Positions 57,499 through 64,000 of a DNA stretch of 64,000 nucleotides are shown here, one piece after another. Source of the DNA: CAZEPJ01 sp964514105. Lineage in GTDB: Bacteria > Desulfobacterota > Desulfocorpusculales > Desulfocorpusculum. Where the stretch lies: positions 1-64,000 of the forward strand of contig CAZEPJ010000005.1 in NCBI GenBank assembly GCA_964514105.1, given 5' to 3'. Under the pieces are notes generated by a model. It had not been told where the DNA came from, did not search any database, and worked only from the letters and a program-made list of their open reading frames with translations. Position 1 is the stretch's first letter. Each line of letters starts with the position of its first letter. The position numbers and the translations under genes are program-made.

Positions 57499-59340
57499 AT
57501 GCAACTGGGCTATGAGCTGGTGCGAGAGCAGATCCTCTTCCGCAGGGAGCTCAGAGAACGGGTCTTCTGGTTCATCAAGCTCAGGTGGTTGGCCATCGCG
57601 GCGGCCTTCGGGGGGAACTGGGCCGCCTGTGTGCTGGATCAACCGCTTCCGTTCGTGCCCCTGAACAGCGTCCTGGCCTTCATTGCCCTGTACAACGTCG
57701 TGTTCTTCTTCGTGGGCAAGCGGCTGGAGTCAGCGATTCCCCAGCGTCCGGGGCCTTTTTTCCTGTTCGCCCACGTGCAGATCGCCCTGGACCTCCTGGC
57801 CCTGTTCGTGGTCGTGTACCTGACGGGGGGGATTCACAGCCCCCTGGCCCTGCTGGTCGTCCTGCACATCGTGCTGGCGGGGATCTTGCTGTCGGAGACC
57901 AGCTGCTACGCATACGGCCTGTCGGTCATCGCGGCCCTGGCCGCGCTCATCCTTCTTGAGGGCTCGAGGCTCCTTCCGGCCCACCCAGTCCCGGGGGGCC
58001 GGCCGGGGCCCGAAGCCGGCAGCGGCGACCCGTGGGTCCCGTTCTTCGCCCTGGCGGCAGCCGTGCTGGCGTCCGCGTTTCTCATCGCCACGGTGGCGGC
58101 TTCGCTGCGGATCAAGGGCCGGGAGCTCCTGGCGGTCTCGGCCCAGCTGGACTCCAGCAACACCAAGCTGACGGCCCTCTACCGCATGGTCAGGGAGATG
58201 GGTCGGTGCACGGAGCTCAAGGCGCTCATGGATTTGGCCACGGGACAAGCCGCGTTGATCATGGGCGTCAAGGCATGCTCCATCAAGCTCCTGGACGAGT
58301 CGGGCAGGCAACTGCGCTTCGCATCCACCTACGGATTGAGCCAGGACTACGTGTCCAAGGGAGCGGTGGACATCGACAAGAGCCCCATCAACCAGAAGAT
58401 CGTACAGGGCTCCCTGTACGCCATCGGGAGCATCGACGAGAAGGACTACTTCCAGTACCCCGAGGAGATCGCCAAGGAGGGGATCGCCTCCATGCTCTGC
58501 CTCCCCCTGAAGGTGGAGAAGATGATCCTCGGGGTGTTCTGCGTGTACAGCGACGAGACCTACCATTTCGGCGACCCCGACGTGGAGTTCTTCTCCCTGA
58601 TGACGGACCTGACGGCCGCCTCCCTGGAGAAGCTCAAGGCCGAGATCACCAAGTCCTGGTTCATGAACAAGGCGGCCCATCAGCTCCGCTCCCCGCTCAA
58701 TGCGGTGCACAGCATGGTGAGGATCGTGCGCGATGGGCATCTGGGGCCGGTGGCGGACCGACAGGCGGAGACCCTGGCCCGGTGCGAGAAGCGCATCGAG
58801 ATGCTGGGCGAGCTCATCGGCGATTTGCTCAAGCTGGGACAGGGACGGGCCCATTCTGCCCGGGTCGCCCTTCATCCAGTGGACCTCCGCGCGGTGATGG
58901 CCCAGGTGATGCCCCTGTATCAGAGCCGCGCCGAGGACAAGGGGGTGGAGATCGCATTCGAGATCCAGGAGCCTCTCCCGGACGTCCTCGGGGACGAGGA
59001 GATGGTGGACGAGCTGTTCACCAATCTCATCTCCAACGCCGTGCGCTACACCCCCGCGGGGGGGCGGGTGAAGGTTGTCCTGGCCAAGGAGGGGCGGCAC
59101 GCCATCCGCTTCGAGGTCTCGGACACCGGCATCGGCATCCCCGAGCAAGACATCTCCCGGCTCTTCACCGAGTTCTTCCGGGCGGAAAACGCCAAGGCCT
59201 GGGAGGAGAAAGGGACGGGGCTGGGGCTCGTCATCGTCAAGGAGGTCCTGGATCGCCTCAAGGGGACCATCCAGGTCCGGAGCCGGGCAGGGGAGGGGGC
59301 CACGTTCACCTGCCTCATCCCCAGCATCCTGCACCCGTGA
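57499..59340 (+). CDS. Membrane-bound GAF-domain sensor histidine kinase
   Basis: Sensor kinase (613 aa). Residues 20-205 contain about six membrane helices (for example LRWLAIAAAFGGNW and ALLVVLHIVLAGILL), without a large periplasmic domain, so it likely senses a membrane or redox state. Residues 225-375 form a GAF domain. The dimerisation box has His394 (NKAAHQLRSPLNAV), followed by the ATPase with NLISNAVRYTP, DTGIGIP and GTGLGL. All catalytic boxes are complete. GGGGAG stands about eight bases before the ATG at 57499; longer in-frame starts lack homology. Confidence 0.92.
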   Translation: MQLGYELVREQILFRRELRERVFWFIKLRWLAIAAAFGGNWAACVLDQPLPFVPLNSVLAFIALYNVVFFFVGKRLESAIPQRPGPFFLFAHVQIALDLLALFVVVYLTGGIHSPLALLVVLHIVLAGILLSETSCYAYGLSVIAALAALILLEGSRLLPAHPVPGGRPGPEAGSGDPWVPFFALAAAVLASAFLIATVAASLRIKGRELLAVSAQLDSSNTKLTALYRMVREMGRCTELKALMDLATGQAALIMGVKACSIKLLDESGRQLRFASTYGLSQDYVSKGAVDIDKSPINQKIVQGSLYAIGSIDEKDYFQYPEEIAKEGIASMLCLPLKVEKMILGVFCVYSDETYHFGDPDVEFFSLMTDLTAASLEKLKAEITKSWFMNKAAHQLRSPLNAVHSMVRIVRDGHLGPVADRQAETLARCEKRIEMLGELIGDLLKLGQGRAHSARVALHPVDLRAVMAQVMPLYQSRAEDKGVEIAFEIQEPLPDVLGDEEMVDELFTNLISNAVRYTPAGGRVKVVLAKEGRHAIRFEVSDTGIGIPEQDISRLFTEFFRAENAKAWEEKGTGLGLVIVKEVLDRLKGTIQVRSRAGEGATFTCLIPSILHP

Positions 59341-59564
59341 CGGAATCCGTCCGCGGCAATGGGGAGATCCGGGGATGGGATCACAGGGGATGGCCTTGAT
59401 CGGTGGCAGGCCTTGCACCCCGGGGGCTCCCCTCGCTGGATTCCTGCCGGTGTTGGATCCTGGTCGAGCAAGCCCCCGTGCGTGCCCCTCTGGATAGCGA
59501 TAACGGGTGCACGGGCCCATGCGATGCGGTATAGTATTGATCAAACATCGGGCAGGGAGACGAG

Positions 59565-59912
59565 ATGGGAAGACGGATCGTCGTGACCGGCAAGATGGGG
59601 AGGCCGTCCGATGACGACAAACGGGCGGCCGCGTTCGACGGCAGGAAGCGCGGAAAGCTGGGCACGGCGCTGAATCCGGCCTCGATCCGGGTGCAGAGCC
59701 AGAAGCGGGCCAAGGAGGTCCAAAAGACGTGCGACGCCCACGGCTGGACGTGCACCATCGATGTGGAGCCCGACCAGCCCGAGGACACGCTGGATCTGGA
59801 TCGCCTGCTTTACCCCCCCCAGCCCAAGGTCGTGGGAAAGAAGACGGGACGAAACGAGCCCTGCCCGTGCGGGAGCGGCAAGAAGTTCAAGACGTGCTGC
59901 GGCAAGGCGTGA
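59565..59912 (+). CDS. SEC-C metal-binding motif protein
   Basis: Small basic protein (115 aa). The C-terminal GRNEPCPCGSGKKFKTCCG is the SEC-C zinc-binding motif known from SecA. The N-terminal 85 residues, with RKRGKLGTALNPASI and VEPDQPEDTLDLD, match the small uncharacterised SEC-C proteins with this arrangement (PBPRA1643-like family). It may bind SecB or ribosomes, but its role is not established. Monocistronic; GGGAGACGAG precedes the ATG. Confidence 0.85.
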   Translation: MGRRIVVTGKMGRPSDDDKRAAAFDGRKRGKLGTALNPASIRVQSQKRAKEVQKTCDAHGWTCTIDVEPDQPEDTLDLDRLLYPPQPKVVGKKTGRNEPCPCGSGKKFKTCCGKA

Positions 59913-60024
59913 CCTCCTTGGCCCGCGTAGGGAGAAATCCCGGCGCTGTGGCCCGCGGCGGGCCGTCCCGCCATCGTGTCATGGCCGCTCTGGCCAATCC
60001 ATCCAGGTGAAAGGAGTAGGGTCG

Positions 60025-61209
60025 GTGCCCATCTCACAGAAGATCGCCGCGGTCTTGGAGAAAGGCTCGTGGATCCGAAAGATGTTCGAGGAGGGGGCCA
60101 GGCTCAAGGCCCAGTTCGGGGAAGAACAGGTCTATGACTTCTCCCTGGGGAATCCGCCCGAGGAGCCTCCCGGGGCGTTTCGCCAGGAGGCGGCGAGGAT
60201 CCTGGGGCTGCCGGGGGTCCACCGCTACATGCCCAACGCGGGCTTCCAGGAAGTGCGCGACGCCGTGGCGCGGTCCGTAGCCCGGGAGTCGGGTCTCCCG
60301 GTGGAGGGGGGCCACGTGGTCATGACCACCGGCGCCGGGGGCGGCCTCAATGTGGCCCTCAAGGCGCTCCTGGACCCGGAGGATGAGGTGATCGTGCTGG
60401 CGCCCTTCTTCGTCGAGTACCGGTTCTACGTGGACAACCACGGGGGCAAGAGCGTGGTGGTGAACTGCCGGGAGGACTTCCTCCTGGACCTGGACGCCCT
60501 GGGGCGGGCCATCACGCCCCGCACCAAGGCCGTGATCCTCAACTCCCCCAACAACCCCACGGGGGTGGTGTACCCCGAGAACCAGATCCGGGACCTGGGC
60601 GCCCTGCTCAAGGAGAAAGAGAGGGCCCTGGGCAGGGACATCTACCTGCTGTCTGACGAGCCCTACCGGAGGCTCCTGTACGACGGGGTGTCGTTCCCCC
60701 ACATCTTCCGGTACGTGGAGAACGTCGTCATCGCCACCTCCCACTCCAAGGACCTGGCCCTGGCCGGGGAGCGCATCGGGTATCTGGTGGCCAGCCCCCG
60801 CTGCGCGGATCTGGGGCGGCTCATGGAGGCCATGGTCTTCGCCAACCGCACCCTGGGGTTCGTCAACGCGCCGGCACTGATGCAGCTGGCAGTGGCCAGG
60901 CTCCAGGGGGTGACCATCGACGTGGCGTCCTACCAGAGGCGCCGGGACGCGCTCCTGGACGCCCTCACGGGGCTGGGATTCCAGTGCGTCAAACCCCAGG
61001 GGGCGTTCTACCTCTTCCCCCGGAGCCCCATCCCCGACGACGTGGCCTTCATCCAGGCCGCCCAGGGCAGGCGCATCCTGGTGGCCCCGGGCACGGGCTT
61101 CGGCTGGCCGGGCTTCTTCCGCATCGCGTACAGCGTGACCATGGAGACCATCGAGCGGTCCCTGCCCGCATGGCGCGACCTGGCCGGGGAGTTCGGCCTG
61201 GGTGGGTGA
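60025..61209 (+). CDS. Class I/II PLP-dependent aminotransferase
   Basis: Fold-type I aminotransferase (394 aa). Features are YDFSLGNPPEEPP, RYMPNAGFQEVRDAVA, TTGAGGGLNVALKALL, NSPNNPTGVVYP (Asn/Asp contacts to the cofactor), LLSDEPYRRLLYDG and the Schiff-base lysine in TSHSKDLALAGERIGY. C-terminal Arg in FFRIAYSV binds the substrate carboxylate. Related enzymes act on aspartate or aromatic amino acids; no substrate is assignable. Start is GTG at 60025 with AAAGGAG about eight bases upstream. It converges on the lyase gene with five bases between stops. Confidence 0.9.
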   Translation: MPISQKIAAVLEKGSWIRKMFEEGARLKAQFGEEQVYDFSLGNPPEEPPGAFRQEAARILGLPGVHRYMPNAGFQEVRDAVARSVARESGLPVEGGHVVMTTGAGGGLNVALKALLDPEDEVIVLAPFFVEYRFYVDNHGGKSVVVNCREDFLLDLDALGRAITPRTKAVILNSPNNPTGVVYPENQIRDLGALLKEKERALGRDIYLLSDEPYRRLLYDGVSFPHIFRYVENVVIATSHSKDLALAGERIGYLVASPRCADLGRLMEAMVFANRTLGFVNAPALMQLAVARLQGVTIDVASYQRRRDALLDALTGLGFQCVKPQGAFYLFPRSPIPDDVAFIQAAQGRRILVAPGTGFGWPGFFRIAYSVTMETIERSLPAWRDLAGEFGLGG

Positions 61210-61214
61210 CCATT

Positions 61215-62177
61215 TCACCCCCCCTGCCCGGCCTGGGCCAGGGCTCTGGCCTTCTGCGCCTCCCGGCGGGAGACGGCCTCCGCCCGCTCGAGGATGAACT
61301 CCACATACTTCACATTGGCCATGTCGTACATGCGCCCCTCCACCTGCACCGAGCCCTCGCCCCTGGCGCAGGCCTCCTCCATGGCCGCCTTGACCCTGCG
61401 GGCCAGGGCCAGGTCCGACTCGGGCGGGCTGAAGCCCTCGTTGGCCGCCTCCACCCACCCCGGGTGGATGAGCAGGGCGCCCATGTACCCCAGCCAGTAT
61501 GCTTGCCGGCAGGCCTGGACCATGGCCTCGCTGCCCATGGAGATGCTGGTGAAGTCCACGCGGTTCTGGGCGCCCAGTCCGCACGGTTGGACCCTGGCGG
61601 CGTGGGCTGCGAAACGCAGCCGGTCCTCGGCATAGGCGTATTGCTGGAAGTTCATGTCCGGGAAGCGGGGAAAGCCCATGTCCACAGAGAGATCCGCCTG
61701 TCCCATGTTCACCTGGACGATGCGCTGGCTGGCCTGGGCGATGCGCTCGACGTTGACCACCCCCCGGGCGGTCTCGATGAGGAGGTCGAACTGGATGGCC
61801 CCTTGGGGCAGGCCGCGGCGTCCCTCCCACTGGGCCACCGCATCGTCCATGTCCTGGATCTCCTCCGGGGACTCGCACTTGGGGATCATGACCGAGGCCA
61901 CGCCCGGGATGACCACGGCGTCCAGGTCCTCGTCCTCCATGCCCCGGTTGATCCGCACCTGGACGTCGGCGCCGCCGCGGGCGACCTCGGACGCCGCCCG
62001 GGCCACCAGGCGCCGGGCGGCCTCCTTCTCGGCGGGGGCCACGGCATCCTCCAGATCGAGGATGATGCAGTCCGCCCCGCGGGTCCAGGCCCTGGCCACG
62101 AAGCGCTCCCGGTTGACCGGCACGAAGAGCTTGGACCTGCGGACGAGCTGGCGCAGGGTCTGATGGGCGCTGTGCAT
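61215..62177 (-). CDS. CitE/HpcH-type CoA-ester lyase
   Basis: Aldolase-type lyase (320 aa) of the HpcH/HpaI/CitE family, acting on malyl-, citramalyl- or methylmalyl-CoA-like esters. Visible are KLFVPVNRERFVARA, CIILDLEDAVAPAEKEAAR (Mg ligand and Arg), VQVRINRG, DLLIETARGVVNVERIA with the metal-binding Glu, and LLIHPGWVEAANEGF. ATG at 62177 has AAAGGAG six bases upstream. The citrate-lyase partners are absent, so a stand-alone malyl-CoA-type lyase is favoured. With the mutase (25 kb) it could serve a CoA-ester pathway, but the genes are distant. Confidence 0.88.
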   Translation of the reverse strand: MHSAHQTLRQLVRRSKLFVPVNRERFVARAWTRGADCIILDLEDAVAPAEKEAARRLVARAASEVARGGADVQVRINRGMEDEDLDAVVIPGVASVMIPKCESPEEIQDMDDAVAQWEGRRGLPQGAIQFDLLIETARGVVNVERIAQASQRIVQVNMGQADLSVDMGFPRFPDMNFQQYAYAEDRLRFAAHAARVQPCGLGAQNRVDFTSISMGSEAMVQACRQAYWLGYMGALLIHPGWVEAANEGFSPPESDLALARRVKAAMEEACARGEGSVQVEGRMYDMANVKYVEFILERAEAVSRREAQKARALAQAGQGG

Positions 62178-62268
62178 GGAGTCTCCTTTCCCCATTGGGC
62201 CGGTCATGCCCACGTCCCAAGGTCCCAGGTGGGGATGCATGCCGCACCAACCGAAGAGCGCCGAGAAA

Positions 62269-62874
62269 TCAGGTCCCCCCGCGCCCGGCGCCTTCCCCCT
62301 TGACGAGCCGGCCCGGCGCGTCAGGGTCGCCTTTCCGGATGCGGGCCTCCGCCTTGAGCAGTCCAACGATGCTCTTGGCGTCCACGATCTCGCCGGTGCG
62401 GATCATCTCCAGGGCCTGGGTCATGGGCAGGACGGCCACATCGAGCACCTCGTCCTGGTCCAGATGGCGGCTCGCCTGGCGCAAGTCGGTGGCCAGGAAG
62501 AGGTGGATGCGTTCATCGGAATAGCCCGGGACCGGGACCAGCACCCCCAGGGCGTCGAAGACCCCCGCCACAAAGCCCGTCTCCTCCTGGATCTCCCGCC
62601 CGGCGCAGGCCAGGGGGGTCTCGCCCGGAGAAAGGGTTCCCGCCGGGATCTCCCAGATGACGCCGCCCACCGCGTGGCGATACTGGCGGATCAGGACCAC
62701 GCGCTTCTCGTCCAGCATGGGCACCACGGCCGCTGCGCCGGGGTGGCGGACGACCTCGAGGTCGGTGGTGTGGCCGTTGGGGAGGGTGACACGCTCGCGG
62801 GACAATCGGAACACGCGCCCCCGGTGAAGCTCCTCAACGTGATGAACGTGGGCCTTGCCTGAAACAGCTTCCAT
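62269..62874 (-). CDS. Nudix hydrolase (ADP-ribose pyrophosphatase-like)
   Basis: Protein of 201 aa with a complete Nudix box (G-X5-E-X7-REIQEETGF, about residues 79-101). The preceding part has VVLIRQYRHAVGGVIWEIPAG, typical of ADP-sugar pyrophosphatases (NudF group), which hydrolyse ADP-ribose. The ATG at 62874 is preceded by GGAGG at a distance of ten bases. Located 91 bases upstream of the lyase gene on the same strand. Confidence 0.9.
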   Translation of the reverse strand: MEAVSGKAHVHHVEELHRGRVFRLSRERVTLPNGHTTDLEVVRHPGAAAVVPMLDEKRVVLIRQYRHAVGGVIWEIPAGTLSPGETPLACAGREIQEETGFVAGVFDALGVLVPVPGYSDERIHLFLATDLRQASRHLDQDEVLDVAVLPMTQALEMIRTGEIVDAKSIVGLLKAEARIRKGDPDAPGRLVKGEGAGRGGT

Positions 62875-63095
62875 ATGCGGCCTGCCTCCTGGGGGATCGA
62901 CCGTTCCGTCCAACGAGCGCCGGGTCTCGCCGGGACCCTCTGTTTCCAGGTAAGATACACGCAAAGAGCTCTCCATGGAAGGAGGGCGGTGCCGCGCCAC
63001 GGGGATTGCCCCCGGGCGGATGCAAACCTTTTTCCGGCGGTGCCCGTCTAATGGACAGAGGCAAACGGCAGCAACCCGCACAAGGAGCGTGAATT

Positions 63096-64000
63096 ATGAA
63101 CCGAGGAATCATCGCCGCGATGACGGCGTTCATGATGGTGATGCCCTGGACTGGATGGGCTCAGGCCCAGGGGGAGACAGGGAACCAGTCGGGGCAGGCG
63201 GGACGGGGTCAGCCCCCGCCCATTGCCCAGCCCCTGGTGCGCGAGGGCGATCTGGCCATGGACCTGATGGCCGTCCTGGGCCTGGGTCCGGCGCAGAGCG
63301 AGGCCCACGCAGAGAGCGCGCTGGCGTCCCTGGGCATCGCCCCGCGCAACGGATGGATCTCTGACTACCCGGTGACGCCGGACGTGTTCGGAGAGATCTG
63401 GGACAGCGTGGGGGCTGCGGCCGATGCCGGAAGGCTGGCCATGAGCCGGGAGGAGGCCCACCGGGCCGTGACTTCCATGTCGCAGGAGGACGGCTTGCCG
63501 GTTGCCACCCGGGCGCAGGCTGACTACAGCGCGGAATCGGCGCCTCCAGACTACGGTGGGTATCCCGAGTACGGGGAGATGATGCCCCCCGCGTCGGTGG
63601 AGGAGTACTACCACGCCTCAGGGCCGCCGGTGGTTACCTACTACCCGCCGCCCTGGGATTACTACTACCTTTATTCCTGGGTGCCCTCTCCCTTCTGGTG
63701 GGCTGGTTGGTGGCTCCCGGGGTTCTTCGTGCTCCATGACTTCCACGTCTACGTGGGCGATCACCACCACCATCATCACGGACACCATCACCATCGCGGG
63801 CATCACGGCCGGGGCGATGGCGACCCGCGCCCCGGGGATGTGCGCCGCGTGGTGAGCAACCGCACGGTGGATCGCGGCACCAACACGGTGCGACGCATCG
63901 ATCCGGCCAGGCGGGCCACGGAAGGGATGGGGACCCGCGGGGTTGCTTCCCGTGGGACGCTGGAGGCGCCAGGGGCCCGGGAGGGGGCACAGTCCATCCT
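63096..64000 (+). CDS. Exported histidine-rich protein, C-terminal part beyond window
   Basis: Open frame from the ATG at 63096 through the end of the window (301 complete codons, no stop). Signal peptide 1-24 (MNRGIIAAMTAFMMVMPWTG followed by WAQA). Then a region around 45-130 of no known family, a Pro/Tyr-rich stretch (YYPPPWDYYYLYS) and two Trp-rich segments (FWWAGWWLPGFF), followed by a run with fourteen His in about twenty-one residues (GDHHHHHHGHHHH, then RGHHGRG). The rest is Arg/Gly/Thr-rich. The His run suggests metal binding in the periplasm. CAAGGAGCG precedes the ATG. It diverges from the Nudix gene. Confidence 0.7.
   Translation, partial: MNRGIIAAMTAFMMVMPWTGWAQAQGETGNQSGQAGRGQPPPIAQPLVREGDLAMDLMAVLGLGPAQSEAHAESALASLGIAPRNGWISDYPVTPDVFGEIWDSVGAAADAGRLAMSREEAHRAVTSMSQEDGLPVATRAQADYSAESAPPDYGGYPEYGEMMPPASVEEYYHASGPPVVTYYPPPWDYYYLYSWVPSPFWWAGWWLPGFFVLHDFHVYVGDHHHHHHGHHHHRGHHGRGDGDPRPGDVRRVVSNRTVDRGTNTVRRIDPARRATEGMGTRGVASRGTLEAPGAREGAQSI

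Noticed and set aside
59530..59535. TATAGT as -10 box for the SEC-C protein gene
   Set aside because: No -35 resembling TTGACA at 16-18 bases upstream, and no extended -10, so support is too weak.
1..64000. tRNA, rRNA, CRISPR arrays, insertion sequences, prophage or integrase genes
   Set aside because: Looked for cloverleaf-like segments, spaced direct repeats and transposase or integrase motifs on both strands and recognised none; a covariance-model or repeat search could still find a small RNA.

Overview
The window is GC-rich chromosomal DNA (well above 60% by eye), densely coding on both strands, with consistent Shine-Dalgarno sites and several TTG or GTG starts. No tRNA, rRNA, CRISPR array, insertion sequence or prophage gene was recognised. 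The gene content (TRAP transporters, CoA-ester catabolism with FixABCX-type electron transfer, molybdenum hydroxylases, an octaheme nitrite reductase and a cytoplasmic NiFe hydrogenase) suggests an anaerobic or facultative bacterium with respiratory flexibility, most likely of the former Deltaproteobacteria (Desulfobacterota) or a relative. That placement is an inference from gene content only.

Layout. 1-4 kb: glutamate/aspartate-type ABC uptake operon ending in an Asp/Glu racemase-family enzyme. 4.4-7 kb: zinc-ribbon/RDD membrane protein and a DUF4337 protein. 7-10.5 kb: ADP-forming acyl-CoA synthetase alpha-type protein (minus), a prohibitin-family protein (plus), and a coupled pair of a KOW-like small protein and a cyclic-nucleotide-binding protein (minus). 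11-14 kb: a GT2 glycosyltransferase and a polytopic membrane protein. 13.9-17.8 kb (minus): three-subunit molybdenum hydroxylase resembling 4-hydroxybenzoyl-CoA reductase. 18-29 kb (plus): class III CoA-transferase, acyl-CoA dehydrogenase, EtfBA, FixC, FixX, GntR regulator, split B12-dependent mutase, MFS permease and alpha/beta hydrolase, then MscS. A consensus sigma-70 promoter overlapped downstream by a perfect palindromic operator precedes this cluster. 30-35 kb: RRM protein and HyuB/HyuA-type subunits (minus). 34.8-42.9 kb (plus): TRAP transporter, PaaK-like CoA ligase and a second molybdenum hydroxylase, followed on the minus strand by rubrerythrin, MocA and a small unknown gene. 44.9-48.2 kb: flavin-binding PNPOx-family protein, octaheme nitrite reductase and a 2-hydroxyacid dehydrogenase.

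48.5-57 kb holds the most striking system: a HoxEFUYH-type NiFe hydrogenase in which the NuoF/HoxF-like subunit is fused to a complete GltD-like FAD/NAD(P)H oxidoreductase with its own Fe-S domain. The HoxU-like subunit is NuoG-sized. The operon ends with its maturation protease and is preceded by a near-consensus sigma-54 promoter with an upstream inverted repeat. This arrangement could let H2 exchange electrons with two pyridine-nucleotide sites or bifurcate them (inference).

57-64 kb: a REC-only response regulator with a membrane histidine kinase, a SEC-C protein, an aminotransferase, a CitE/HpcH-type lyase, a Nudix hydrolase and the start of an exported histidine-rich protein that runs off the window.

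Functionally, the two molybdenum hydroxylases, the ligase, the CoA-transferase, the mutase and the transporters look like peripheral pathways for imported carboxylic and aromatic acids converted as CoA esters, with electrons going through ETF/FixCX to quinone or ferredoxin. The hydrogenase and nitrite reductase supply or consume reductant.
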